A DNA stretch of 64,000 bases from assembly GCA_002835675.1 (NCBI GenBank), contig PIZR01000010.1, positions 22,184 to 86,183 of the forward strand. Direction: 5' to 3'. The position numbers and the translations under genes were made by a program. This document shows, in pieces, positions 35,035-43,719 of the stretch. Below the pieces are notes generated by a model that did not search any database, had not been told where the DNA came from, and worked only from the letters and a program-made list of their open reading frames with translations. Positions within the stretch are counted from its first letter, which is position 1. Every line of letters begins with the position of its first letter. The stretch is from Bacillus sp. BA3. GTDB lineage: Bacteria > Bacillota > Bacilli > Bacillales > DSM-1321.

Positions 35035-36140
35035 TCCTCCTGTGGTAAGACCGCCGTATTACAAGTTACGCTCACCATTCTTTAAAATATGGAGCGTGAT
35101 TTTTAGCTTTTCTTAAAAAGTTTTATACAATCAGAAATCATTCTAGAGAATAAAAATTTTATTTGGTGGGTGCTTCATTAAGAAATTATCTATTCCTGTA
35201 TGAATGCATTTTTACTTGAAAAATCAGAAACTTACGATTTTATTGACGGGAATTACGTAGGCTTGTATACAAACCGAGTATACAAACATTAAGACTTCTT
35301 ATTATCTTTCTATAAAGAGGATAAAGGTTACTTAGCTTAACAGAACAGTTGTTTGAAGTGTATGAGTGTAATCATTATTTATCGCTCACCATTATTCCAA
35401 TTCTTAGAAAGAACGATTTACCAAATAGTAAAGCGTCATCTAATGAAGCTAATACTCCCATTGTTGATGTAAGCTCATAATATGCATTTACGAATATAAT
35501 TGAATGGGCTCATTCTTCAGTGGATTATATTTTATTGGTTTATCAGATTGTAAAAAGATAAAGATTAATAGTTTTTTTAATCTAAAGGGGCAGATTAGGA
35601 TTTTGTTTAACTAGAATTCTAGGGATGTTAGGATATCATTTGGGGGAATAAGGTTGTTATCTGCAGGACAACCTCATAAAAAATATTTTAAAATAACAAA
35701 AAATGATTGAAAATAAAATCTTGATAATGAACAGTTAGGCAATAGAGGTGTAGCGATTGGTCACACCGGTTTAGTAAAAATACATGTTAGTGATGGCTGT
35801 ATTTTTTTTAATATCTTTTGCAACATTGAAAACTTGTACAGCCAAAGAAGCTCTATGAATGGATTAATTGAAAGAAGGCAATCTATAACTAAGTAGCCAT
35901 ATATCGTTTTTTTGTACTTTTGGTTTTGTCCTCGAAGAGTATTCGATTGTAAGATTATTTCCCATTTTAAAAAAATGATAAATCGTGGGTCTGAAAAAAT
36001 GTTTCGATGCCCCGGTTATTGCTTAAACCGTTGCTAAGTCAATGTTTATAGAGGGATGGTGCCACTTTCATATGGTGCACCATCTTAACGTATATACACA
36101 ACAATTCCGCCCCACATCATTTGAATTTATATTCATTCTT
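35035..36140. other. Long AT-rich region without genes
   Basis: No open frame with a start, ribosome site and family resemblance. It includes a leader hairpin for accD (ACGCTC/GAGCGT near 35069-35100), a plus-strand promoter-like element at 35243-35286 with no gene behind it, and scattered decayed sequence. Confidence 0.45.
35243..35286 (+). promoter_or_regulatory. Orphan promoter with GntR-like operator
   Basis: TTGACG (35243-35248) and TATACA (35267-35272) are 18 bases apart. The -10 lies in CTTGTATACAA (35262-35272), the core of the gnt operator, and GTATACAAAC is repeated directly (35266-35275, 35277-35286). No gene starts downstream on this strand. Confidence 0.35.
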
Positions 36141-36290
36141 TGTTAAGGTAATGAAGTACTTTAGGGATAGCGGTTCATTCCGTGTGCTGGGACTGAACAA
36201 AACCCTAAAATAAAAAACCATTATATTTCAGTTGGTATATGCTGTGCCTGTTAGTTTCCTCAGTTGTATTGCATCTCTTTTCCCTGCTAG
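36141..36290. repeat. Direct repeat A of a non-coding sequence
   Basis: About 150 bases resembling 36373-36514: GTTAAGG-AATGAA, a middle with ACAAAAC-CTAA, CAGTTGGTATATG-TGTGCCTG and GTTTCCTCAGTTGT-ATTGCA. No coding potential. A shorter likeness (TATGCTGTGCCTATTA) occurs near 16963. Confidence 0.55.
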
Positions 36291-36372
36291 CTCCAATAAG
36301 ACACATTGGGAATCCCATAATCATATTTCTATGCGTTTTGGTGTTATACTGCACTGCAAGTACCATTCCACC

Positions 36373-36514
36373 TGGTTAAGGAAATGAAATACATTAGAGG
36401 GTAGTCGTAAGTCCATCTGGACAAAACTCTAAGTGGAATCGTTTATATTACAGTTGGTATATGTTGTGCCTGCTTGTTTCCTCAGTTGTGATTGCACCTC
36501 TTTTTTTCCTACTT
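36373..36514. repeat. Direct repeat B of a non-coding sequence
   Basis: Second copy of the sequence at 36141-36290, roughly three quarters identical by eye, in the same orientation. Confidence 0.55.
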
Positions 36515-36723
36515 GAAATGCTCAATTTATCACACATAATATAATCCAAGTAAAGAAGTACTTCTTGGGAATAATAAATATAGATTATTTTTCTATGCAC
36601 GTTATGCCCTGTGCACTGAATAAGTGTCACTTCCGGTTTTTTGAAGAAAAAGTAATGGGGTAGATTTTCGGTTATTTCAAGGTACTTGTGCATTAATAAT
36701 CATCACTCGCATAAAACGGGGGA

Positions 36724-36740
36724 ATTCAGCAAAACTGAAT
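36724..36740. promoter_or_regulatory. Small palindrome ahead of the betaine importer
   Basis: ATTCAG and CTGAAT flank CAAAA, 35 bases before the ABC ATPase start. It is a candidate repressor site; no known regulator motif is recognised. Confidence 0.35.
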
Positions 36741-36774
36741 ATCATATGGGCAACTATTAGAATGAGGTGACTTG

Positions 36775-37980
36775 ATGAAGCCGTATGTAGAAGTCAGAAA
36801 TGTCTCGAAAATTTTTGGCAAATCTCCAAAAGCAGCAACAGACTTATTGAAGCAAGGCAAAACGAAAAAAGAAATCTTGAAAGAAACGGGACAAACGGTC
36901 GGAGTGAATAATGTTAATTTCGAGATTTATCCCGGCGAGATTTTTGTCATCATGGGCCTATCAGGTAGCGGGAAATCCACTTTGATCCGCATGTTCAATC
37001 GTTTGATCGATCCAACTTTGGGTGAAATCTTGATTGATGATGAAGATATCGTGAAGATGAATGCTGCCCGGTTAAGGGAAGTCAGACAAAAGAAAATAAG
37101 CATGGTCTTTCAGAACTTTGCTTTATTTCCGCATAAAACGATATTGGAAAACGCTGAATTCGGGCTTGAAATTCAAAAAGTGGATCCGGCAAAACGTCAT
37201 GAAAATGCGATGAAGGCTCTTGAGGCCGTTGGATTGAAAGGCTACGAAAATCAGATGCCATCACAGCTTAGCGGCGGTATGCAGCAAAGGGTTGGGTTAG
37301 CCCGGGCACTCGCCAGTGATACGGATATCCTACTGATGGATGAAGCCTTCAGTGCCCTTGATCCATTGATTCGTAAGGATATGCAGGATGAACTGATACA
37401 AATACAAGATCAGTACAAAAAAACGATCATTTTCATTACCCATGATCTTGATGAAGCATTAAGGATCGGGGATAGAATTGCCCTTATGAAAGATGGAAGT
37501 GTAATTCAATTGGGTACCCCTGAACAAATCATGATGAATCCAGCCAATGAATTCGTCGAGAAGTTTGTGGAAGATGTTGATCTATCAAAAGTATTGACAG
37601 CCTCTCATGTGATGATACGCCCAGAGAAGATTGCGGTGGACAGAGGCCCGAGGGTTGCCTTGGAAATCATGCGCAAACAAGGGTATTCCAGCATTTTCGT
37701 TGTGGATAGGAAGCAGAAGTTATTGGGGGCCGTGACTGCTGAACAGGCACGTCAGGCAATGAGTAATAACCAATCGATCTCTGAAGTGATGACAACTGAT
37801 ATCCCAACTGTAAAAGAGGATGAATTACTTGGAAACCTCATGGATGTGATGGCGACTTCAAGCTTGCCAATCTCAGTCATCGATGATCAGAACAGAATTA
37901 AAGGAATTCTTCTTCGCGGTGCCGTTATCGGTGCTTTGGCCGGAAATAAAGATTCCTTGAATGAAATGGAGAGTGAATAA
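36775..37980 (+). CDS. opuAA: Glycine betaine/proline ABC importer, ATP-binding subunit with CBS domains
   Basis: 401 residues from ATG 36775 (GAGGTGA, 36763-36769). Walker A GLSGSGKST, signature LSGGMQQRVGLARAL, Walker B DILLMDEAFSALD and the H-loop ITHDLDEAL are intact. It starts with the ProV-type insertion (FGKSPKAATDLLKQGKTK). Two CBS domains fill residues 280-395, the part that in OpuA-type importers senses ionic strength. It powers uptake of glycine betaine for osmoprotection. The permease-binding gene starts right after the stop. Confidence 0.92.
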   Translation: MKPYVEVRNVSKIFGKSPKAATDLLKQGKTKKEILKETGQTVGVNNVNFEIYPGEIFVIMGLSGSGKSTLIRMFNRLIDPTLGEILIDDEDIVKMNAARLREVRQKKISMVFQNFALFPHKTILENAEFGLEIQKVDPAKRHENAMKALEAVGLKGYENQMPSQLSGGMQQRVGLARALASDTDILLMDEAFSALDPLIRKDMQDELIQIQDQYKKTIIFITHDLDEALRIGDRIALMKDGSVIQLGTPEQIMMNPANEFVEKFVEDVDLSKVLTASHVMIRPEKIAVDRGPRVALEIMRKQGYSSIFVVDRKQKLLGAVTAEQARQAMSNNQSISEVMTTDIPTVKEDELLGNLMDVMATSSLPISVIDDQNRIKGILLRGAVIGALAGNKDSLNEMESE

Positions 37981-37984
37981 TTCA

Positions 37985-39712
37985 ATGAATATGCCGAAAA
38001 TCCCACTAGGAGCATGGGTCGATTCTTTAGTGGATTGGATAACTATTGTATTTGCTGGATTATTTACACTTATTACGAATGTGATTGAGGGACTACTGGA
38101 TATCCTGGTCGATGTAATGAGTGCTGGACCTTCCATCGTGTTAATCATAGTCCTGACCCTTCTGGTTACCTATACAAGCAGATGGCCATTGGGATTATTT
38201 ACATTAATCAGCTTACTATTGATTGATAATCTTGGTTATTGGGAATCAAGCATCCAAACACTGGCAATCGTTATATTGTCAGGAGTCTTAACGATAGTGA
38301 TCGGGATACCGATCGGAATATGGTGTGCCCAAAATAACACGGTACGTAAGATCGTAACCCCAATCTTGGATTTCATGCAAACGATGCCTGCCTTCGTTTA
38401 TTTGATTCCTTCAATTTTATTCTTTGGAATAGGGGTGGTGCCTGGAATCATCGCGTCATTCATTTTCGCGATTGCACCGACAATCCGAATGACCAATCTT
38501 GGGATTCAGGAAGTGCCTAATGATTTGATAGAAGCATCTGATGCTTTTGGTTCAACCAGCAGCCAAAAGTTATTCAAAGTACAAATTCCATTGGCTACTC
38601 CTACGATTATGGCAGGAGTTAACCAAAGCATCATGCTGGCACTATCCATGGTAGTTACAGCTTCATTGGTTGGAGCACCCGGACTTGGGGCGGATGTCTA
38701 CCGGGCTGTCAGCCAAATAAATGTTGGTCAAGGATTTGAAGCAGGTTTATCCATCGTAATCATTGCAATCATTCTCGATCGTATCACGCAAAACCTTCGT
38801 AAACCAGCTTACGAGCATATCGTAAGCAGGAAAATCATTTTTGCGATTTTGGCTTTACTTGTTGTGGGTACTGCACTATTCAGTGCTTTTACAAAGGATA
38901 CGGCTGTGAACGGGGATAAAAATAGTTTTGCTGCCAAAGCCGATTATGAAATCATCGGAATTGAACCTGGAGCAGGATTGATGAAGTTGACTAAAACGGC
39001 TATAGATGATTATAAGCTGGATGATTGGAAGTTGGTTGAAGGGTCATCGGCGGCAATGGTTGCTGAATTGAAAAAAGCGATTGATAAAGAAGAACCAATC
39101 GTCGTTACAGGATGGTCACCGCATTGGATGTTCTCGAAATATGACTTAAAATATCTCAAAGATCCGAATGAATCCTTTGGCGGGGCTGAAAACATCAATT
39201 CCATTGCCAGAAAAGGCCTTGAACAGGATGCCCCTGGCGCTTATAAAATCCTTGATCAATTCTTCTGGGATACTAAAGATATGGAAAATGTAATGGTCAA
39301 GGTTGCTGATGGGATGTCTCCTTCAGAAGCAGCAGAAGATTGGATAAAGGAAAATCAGGACAAAGTATCCAAATGGACTCAAGGTGCACAATCAGGAAAT
39401 GGCGAAAAAATCAAACTGGTTTATGTTGCCTGGGACACTGAAATTGCCAGTACCAATGTGATTGGCAAGGTTCTTGAGCAGAATGGCTATGATGTAACAT
39501 TAAGTCAGGTTGAAGTGGGACCAATGTTTGCCGGCGTAGCAAACGGAAGTGCGGACGCCATGGTGGCCGCATGGCTCCCGGGAACACATCTTGAATACTA
39601 TAATAAGTACAAAGCTGAAATGGTTGACCTTGGACCAAACTTAAAAGGAACAAAGAATGGTCTGGTCGTACCTGATTACGTCGATATTGATTCGATTGAA
39701 GACTTAAAATAA
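37985..39712 (+). CDS. opuABC: Glycine betaine importer, permease fused to substrate-binding protein
   Basis: 575 residues from ATG 37985; the frame also runs back to 37961 inside the previous gene. Residues 1-310 are a ProW/OpuAB-like permease with seven or so helices and the EAA loop IQEVPNDLIEASDAFGSTSSQKLFKVQIPLA. Residues 325-575 are an OpuAC-type binding domain tethered outside the membrane. Lobe order is that of OpuAC (IGIEPGAGLMKLT and VVTGWSPHWMF before VAWDTEIASTNVIGKV). In B. subtilis OpuAB and OpuAC are separate proteins; fusion as here is known from Lactococcus OpuABC. Terminator at 39716-39752. Confidence 0.92.
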   Translation: MNMPKIPLGAWVDSLVDWITIVFAGLFTLITNVIEGLLDILVDVMSAGPSIVLIIVLTLLVTYTSRWPLGLFTLISLLLIDNLGYWESSIQTLAIVILSGVLTIVIGIPIGIWCAQNNTVRKIVTPILDFMQTMPAFVYLIPSILFFGIGVVPGIIASFIFAIAPTIRMTNLGIQEVPNDLIEASDAFGSTSSQKLFKVQIPLATPTIMAGVNQSIMLALSMVVTASLVGAPGLGADVYRAVSQINVGQGFEAGLSIVIIAIILDRITQNLRKPAYEHIVSRKIIFAILALLVVGTALFSAFTKDTAVNGDKNSFAAKADYEIIGIEPGAGLMKLTKTAIDDYKLDDWKLVEGSSAAMVAELKKAIDKEEPIVVTGWSPHWMFSKYDLKYLKDPNESFGGAENINSIARKGLEQDAPGAYKILDQFFWDTKDMENVMVKVADGMSPSEAAEDWIKENQDKVSKWTQGAQSGNGEKIKLVYVAWDTEIASTNVIGKVLEQNGYDVTLSQVEVGPMFAGVANGSADAMVAAWLPGTHLEYYNKYKAEMVDLGPNLKGTKNGLVVPDYVDIDSIEDLK

Positions 39713-39715
39713 GAA

Positions 39716-39752
39716 AGAAGAGGGAATTTCAGAAATGGAATTCCCTCTTTTT
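39716..39752 (+). terminator. Terminator of the betaine importer operon
   Basis: AGAGGGAATT and AATTCCCTCT pair around a short loop and six Ts follow. Confidence 0.85.
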
Positions 39753-39771
39753 TAAGTTTAGCCGCTTGGGA

Positions 39772-39954
39772 TCAATGGATGGAAACGAATTTATTCCTCA
39801 ATTCCTCTTCCGTTACTTCGATCTTTCCTTTCAAGTCTTCAGCCAATAATACATAACTTTTCACGCCAATGAATTCTGAATGTGATATTAAAAAGAATTT
39901 TGTTCCTTTTTTATACGCAGAAGGATCATCTTCAATCAATTTAAACATTTTCAT
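39772..39954 (-). CDS. Hypothetical protein, 60 residues
   Basis: Minus strand; ATG 39954 lies seven bases after AGGTGG (39962-39967), making MKMFKLIEDDPSAYKKGTKF to KFVSIH. The longer frame to 40068 has no ribosome site. Soluble, mixed charge, no family recognised. It converges with the betaine importer operon. Confidence 0.5.
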   Translation of the reverse strand: MKMFKLIEDDPSAYKKGTKFFLISHSEFIGVKSYVLLAEDLKGKIEVTEEELRNKFVSIH

Positions 39955-40288
39955 CCTTTTTCCACCTTGGATATCATATTCGTAACGCATGTATTCATAA
40001 CTACCTTTGGAGTAGAAGTAATTGCATCGAACAAGTTGAAAAGGAGTTAGGTCACTACTAAGGTACAACTTCTCTTTTCACTTTTTATATCATTGATATT
40101 TATGGGTGGTCAACTATTTTTACTGGAAGATACAAGAACCAGCTGGCATTGTCATTTGTTTGCAAATTATGATTATTCCTAACTTTCTGTGGAAGTGTCT
40201 ATCGTTGAATGTTAAAATTCAGTTGGAAAACAGTGATTCTTTATACATATGAAAGAGATTAAAAAGTGTTTTGGAAGGTGTGGAAATA

Positions 40289-41203
40289 TTGAAACCCATC
40301 ATATTTGATGTAGATACTGGGATTGATGATGCCCTAGCGATGGCATATGCTTTAAATTCCCCTGAATTGGAAGTGCTCGGATTTACCACTTGCTTTGGTA
40401 ACGTGCCCGTTGTTGAATCGACCCGCAATACGCTTGCCGTTTTGGAGAAATTAAATAGGCGCATTCCGGTTTTTGAAGGTGCTGACCAAACTTTGGTACG
40501 CGGAAGGAAGAAGAGGTATCCCAAGCATGTACATGGGGAAGACGGGTTAGGAAATACCCTTCGGTTTGAACCAACCATCAAAGCATCACAAGGAAATGCA
40601 GTGGATTTCATTATCGATCAGGTGCAAAGCCGACCGCATGAAATCACGATTATTGCAGTTGGACCACTGACTAACATCGCATTGGCGATTAAAAAGGCCC
40701 CACTGACCATGTCCTTAGTAAAAGAGGTCGTTATTATGGGCGGTGCCGTAAACGTACCAGGAAATGTAACCCCTTATGCTGAAGCGAACATAATATCAGA
40801 TCCTGAAGCAGCACATCAGGTATTTGCTTCAGGACTGCCAATCACCCTAGTGGGGCTTGATGTGACGCTGCAAACATATCTTTTGAAATCGAAGCTTGAT
40901 GATTGGCGTGCTACTGGTAAGGAAAGCGCCGAATTTTTAGCGGAAATGACCGATTATTATATGAAAGCATATGAAAACTCCCATCCAGGTTTGGGCGGTT
41001 GCGCCCTTCATGATCCGCTTGCAGTCGGGGCTGCGATTGATTCAAGTTTTGTGAGTGCAGAATGGATGAACGTCAAGGTGGTGACCGAGGGTGAAGAAAC
41101 AGGCAGGACAATCGGTCAAAAGGATGGCGAATCAAGAATCCGCGTCTGTACGAATGTGGAAAGTGCTCGGTTTGTGAAACATTTCTTGGAACGGGTTATA
41201 TGA
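40289..41203 (+). CDS. Nucleoside hydrolase (IUNH family)
   Basis: 304 residues from TTG 40289, after AAGGTG; the upstream TTG 40271 precedes this site. The calcium-binding signature DVDTGIDDALA lies at residues 6-16, and NIALAIKKAP, EVVIMGGAV, EANIISDPEAAHQVF and CALHDPLAVG (catalytic histidine, metal Asp) follow. It splits ribonucleosides into base and ribose in purine or pyrimidine salvage. It stands alone. Confidence 0.9.
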   Translation: MKPIIFDVDTGIDDALAMAYALNSPELEVLGFTTCFGNVPVVESTRNTLAVLEKLNRRIPVFEGADQTLVRGRKKRYPKHVHGEDGLGNTLRFEPTIKASQGNAVDFIIDQVQSRPHEITIIAVGPLTNIALAIKKAPLTMSLVKEVVIMGGAVNVPGNVTPYAEANIISDPEAAHQVFASGLPITLVGLDVTLQTYLLKSKLDDWRATGKESAEFLAEMTDYYMKAYENSHPGLGGCALHDPLAVGAAIDSSFVSAEWMNVKVVTEGEETGRTIGQKDGESRIRVCTNVESARFVKHFLERVI

Positions 41204-41643
41204 CATTGAATCATGTATTAATTATAAAGGCTGTTTCTTTTCCCAGAACCATTGGGAATAGATATGCCCTGTTTCTGTTGAATAAATAGATCGGAGTCAG
41301 GCCGAATTATTATAGTGGCCTTCAAACTTTAATCAAACGTTTGATTAAAAAGAAAGTCTAAAGTCACTATTATTATGATGAAAACCATATTATTGGGTTA
41401 TGGCTCGGAAATATTGGGTATAAGGAACTTTTTTTACCATAAAAAAGTAAAATGTTTAAAATTATTTAAAAAATGGGTTTGGAAATATGGAAAAACAGGT
41501 ACATAGACTTTCGTAATGCCATATTTAGGTTTTTTTGCATAATCATAATTTACCATTTTTCGACTTTGCGGTTATTTATATGGCAGAAAATGTATGGTTC
41601 TATTAAAATGTACTATATAAGATAAAAGGAGGAGTTTTTTTCT
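41204..41643. other. Intergenic region before the type VII secretion locus
   Basis: It holds a 22-bp perfect palindrome (41328-41349) and the ribosome site AAAGGAGG before esxA. No other feature recognised. Confidence 0.5.
41328..41349. promoter_or_regulatory. Perfect 22-bp palindrome
   Basis: TTTAATCAAAC followed by GTTTGATTAAA; every base pairs with its mirror partner. The size and AAAC-GTTT centre fit a dimeric repressor site (TetR or LacI type). It lies 125 bases after the nucleoside hydrolase and about 300 before esxA. Confidence 0.55.
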
Positions 41644-41934
41644 ATGTCACAAATTCGCGTAACACCTTCAGAACTGAAAGATGTAGCCAGACAATATGAT
41701 AATGAGAGCCAACAAGTAACGGATATGATTGGTCGTTTAGATAGAATGAGAGATCATTTAACTGGTATTTGGGAAGGTTCTTCCAGTGAGGCTTTCGTAG
41801 GCCAGTACGAAGAATTAAAGCCTTCATTCATGGATATGGCTCGCTTGTTGAATGAAGTTTCTCAACAATTGAATAAATCAGCTCAAATCCTTGAAGACAC
41901 AGATAATCAGATTGCTAGTCAAATTCGCGGATAA
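41644..41934 (+). CDS. yukE: WXG100 secreted protein EsxA/YukE
   Basis: 96 residues, all-helical, with the central W-E-G (HLTGIWEGSSSEAF, about residue 45) that makes the hairpin turn in WXG100 proteins. AAAGGAGG ribosome site before ATG. It is the main small substrate of the Bacillus/ESS type VII system and is required for secretion. A terminator directly follows, so its mRNA should be the most abundant of the locus. Confidence 0.95.
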   Translation: MSQIRVTPSELKDVARQYDNESQQVTDMIGRLDRMRDHLTGIWEGSSSEAFVGQYEELKPSFMDMARLLNEVSQQLNKSAQILEDTDNQIASQIRG

Positions 41935-41968
41935 TCATTAGGTCAATGAAATAAAGAAATTTCTAGGA

Positions 41969-42007
41969 AAAAGCGCCGCGACTCTTTATGAAGATCGTGG
42001 TGCTTTT
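41969..42007 (+). terminator. Terminator between esxA and the rest of the locus
   Basis: AAAAAGCGCCGCGA and TCGTGGTGCTTTTT form a 14-bp stem (two G-U pairs), followed by Ts. It would let most transcripts stop after esxA. Confidence 0.75.
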
Positions 42008-42029
42008 TTGCATTAAAGAGGTGGTTTCC

Positions 42030-42269
42030 ATATATATTCAACTAACGATCGATTTAAACAGGTATACAGGGGAAGTATTTGATTTGCAAGTGTCGAATTA
42101 CCGCTCCATCAAAAAGGTTGTGGAAATCATATGGCAGGTAAAGGATATTGCCAGTGCACCTAAAGAAGGCTATTGGGTGCGGGTCCAGAATAAGGAGTTC
42201 GTATGTTCAGGTTATGAAACCCTGCTTGATAGCGGAATTACGACGGGGGACCGCCTAGAGATCCTCTAA
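42030..42269 (+). CDS. yukD: Ubiquitin-like type VII protein YukD (EsaB), apparent AUA start
   Basis: 79 residues counted from ATA 42030, equal in length to B. subtilis YukD as I recall it, whose MYIDITIDL aligns with IYIQLTIDL here. The ribosome site GAGGTG (42018-42023) is six bases before this ATA. GTG 42021 lies within that site, and ATG 41988 lies inside the terminator hairpin, so neither is a good start. Beta-grasp fold residues run to GITTGDRLEIL. The protein is a needed cytoplasmic part of the secretion system. Confidence 0.75.
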   Translation: MYIQLTIDLNRYTGEVFDLQVSNYRSIKKVVEIIWQVKDIASAPKEGYWVRVQNKEFVCSGYETLLDSGITTGDRLEIL

Positions 42270-42339
42270 TGGATCAGTGTGGACTCTTTATAGGAAAAAA
42301 GTCTAAAGCCCTTTAGCAGGGGTAAAGGAGTTACATAAA

Positions 42340-43689
42340 ATGGATGAGAAAAAATCCTCATATCTGGAGAAAAAAACAGAAGCTGCGATGATGAAGGATG
42401 ATAATGGGCATTTGTTCGTTTTCCAACGGGCAAAATTATCGATGCAAGACCCACTGGAATTACAGCTTATTCATGAAGCGGATGATGCTCTCCAGAAACA
42501 TATAGAAGTGACAGAGGACGAGGTGCAGATCATAGTAAATCCACCAGCCTCTTTTTTTGTTTTTTCAAAAGCTAAAGATAAAAATCCATTGAGTAGATGG
42601 TTATCGTCTTATCAAATCTTGAAGAAAATCAGGAATCATGAATTGAGTCGCCTGCAACTTGTCGTTTGTCCGGAAAATATCGTTTTTGATTCAAGCTTGG
42701 CCCCATATTTCCTGCATTATGGCGTAAAAGACAGTTTGCCTCCTTATGAGCATAATCAGGATGAGCTATTTAAAGAAACGAAGGCAACGATTTCAGCGCT
42801 TGTGGATGGGCAGTATACATTCGAAGAGTATCTGCTTTACCATAAAACCCTGAAACTATCGAGCGAATCACAAAGCATATTGGGGACGGGGACTTGGGAT
42901 GAACTTTCCACGGTCATTCAAAATCGGATAGAAGATTTAGAGAAGGAAGAAAAAGCATTTGTGCATATCCCCGAAAAGAAATGGAAAACGGGCCGTTATA
43001 CACTTTGGGGTACGGTGATCGTTCTAGTGCCGCTGCTGTTGTTTACGATTTACACATTATTCTTCTCCCAACCTAAGCAGGAGGCATATGTGGAAAGCGG
43101 TGAAAGCTTTTTAAAACAAAAATACAGTGAAGTCATTGACCGGTTGGAGAACTACGATCCGAAAAAAATGCCTTATGTCGTTCAATATGAACTGGCGAAG
43201 TCTTACGTCGCTTATGAACCGTTGGATGATGTCAGAAAGAAGAATGTAGAAAATGCAATCACTTTGCAGACTGATAGCCAGTATCTTTTATATTGGATTT
43301 ATATAGGCAGGGGCATGAGTGAGGACGCGATCGATTTGGCGAGGATCATGGAGGATCGTGAATTGATTATGTATGGACTCGTAAATCTGAAAGAACAGAT
43401 TAAGTTGGACGATAACCTTTCCGGGGAAGAAAAGGAAACGCAAATTAAAGAAGTCGATACGGAGTTATCCCAATATGAAAAGGAACTAAAGGAATTGAAA
43501 AAGCAATTGGAGGAACAGCAAGATGAGAACCAGCCTTCAACAGAGTCGACTTTAGAGGACAAAGGCGAAACGGAAGTAAAGCCTGCTGTAAAAGAAGAAG
43601 CGGAAAAAGAACCTGCTTCTGGTGAGAAAGAGGAAAGTAAGGATTCCTCCAATAAATCATCTGAAGAAAAAGAGAAAAGCAAAGAGTGA
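42340..43689 (+). CDS. yukC: Type VII secretion membrane protein EssB/YukC
   Basis: 449 residues with one membrane helix at about 219-242 (LWGTVIVLVPLLLFTIYTLFF). The cytoplasmic N-terminal half is the pseudokinase-like domain of EssB, and the outer half is helical (VQYELAKSYVAYEPLD). The last 80 residues are lysine/glutamate-rich low complexity. EssB bridges EssC and the other membrane parts. Ribosome site AAAGGAG before ATG 42340. Confidence 0.93.
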   Translation: MDEKKSSYLEKKTEAAMMKDDNGHLFVFQRAKLSMQDPLELQLIHEADDALQKHIEVTEDEVQIIVNPPASFFVFSKAKDKNPLSRWLSSYQILKKIRNHELSRLQLVVCPENIVFDSSLAPYFLHYGVKDSLPPYEHNQDELFKETKATISALVDGQYTFEEYLLYHKTLKLSSESQSILGTGTWDELSTVIQNRIEDLEKEEKAFVHIPEKKWKTGRYTLWGTVIVLVPLLLFTIYTLFFSQPKQEAYVESGESFLKQKYSEVIDRLENYDPKKMPYVVQYELAKSYVAYEPLDDVRKKNVENAITLQTDSQYLLYWIYIGRGMSEDAIDLARIMEDRELIMYGLVNLKEQIKLDDNLSGEEKETQIKEVDTELSQYEKELKELKKQLEEQQDENQPSTESTLEDKGETEVKPAVKEEAEKEPASGEKEESKDSSNKSSEEKEKSKE

Positions 43690-43719
43690 GCAATGGGCCT
43701 TTTGCGGAGGTGAGATTTA

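Noticed and set aside
36448..36693. 81-codon minus-strand frame
   Set aside because: Overlaps repeat B, lacks a ribosome site and a recognisable protein pattern.
38900..39712. Swapped lobes in the betaine-binding domain as a novelty
   Set aside because: The order of lobes agrees with B. subtilis OpuAC as I recall it, so it is normal for this family.
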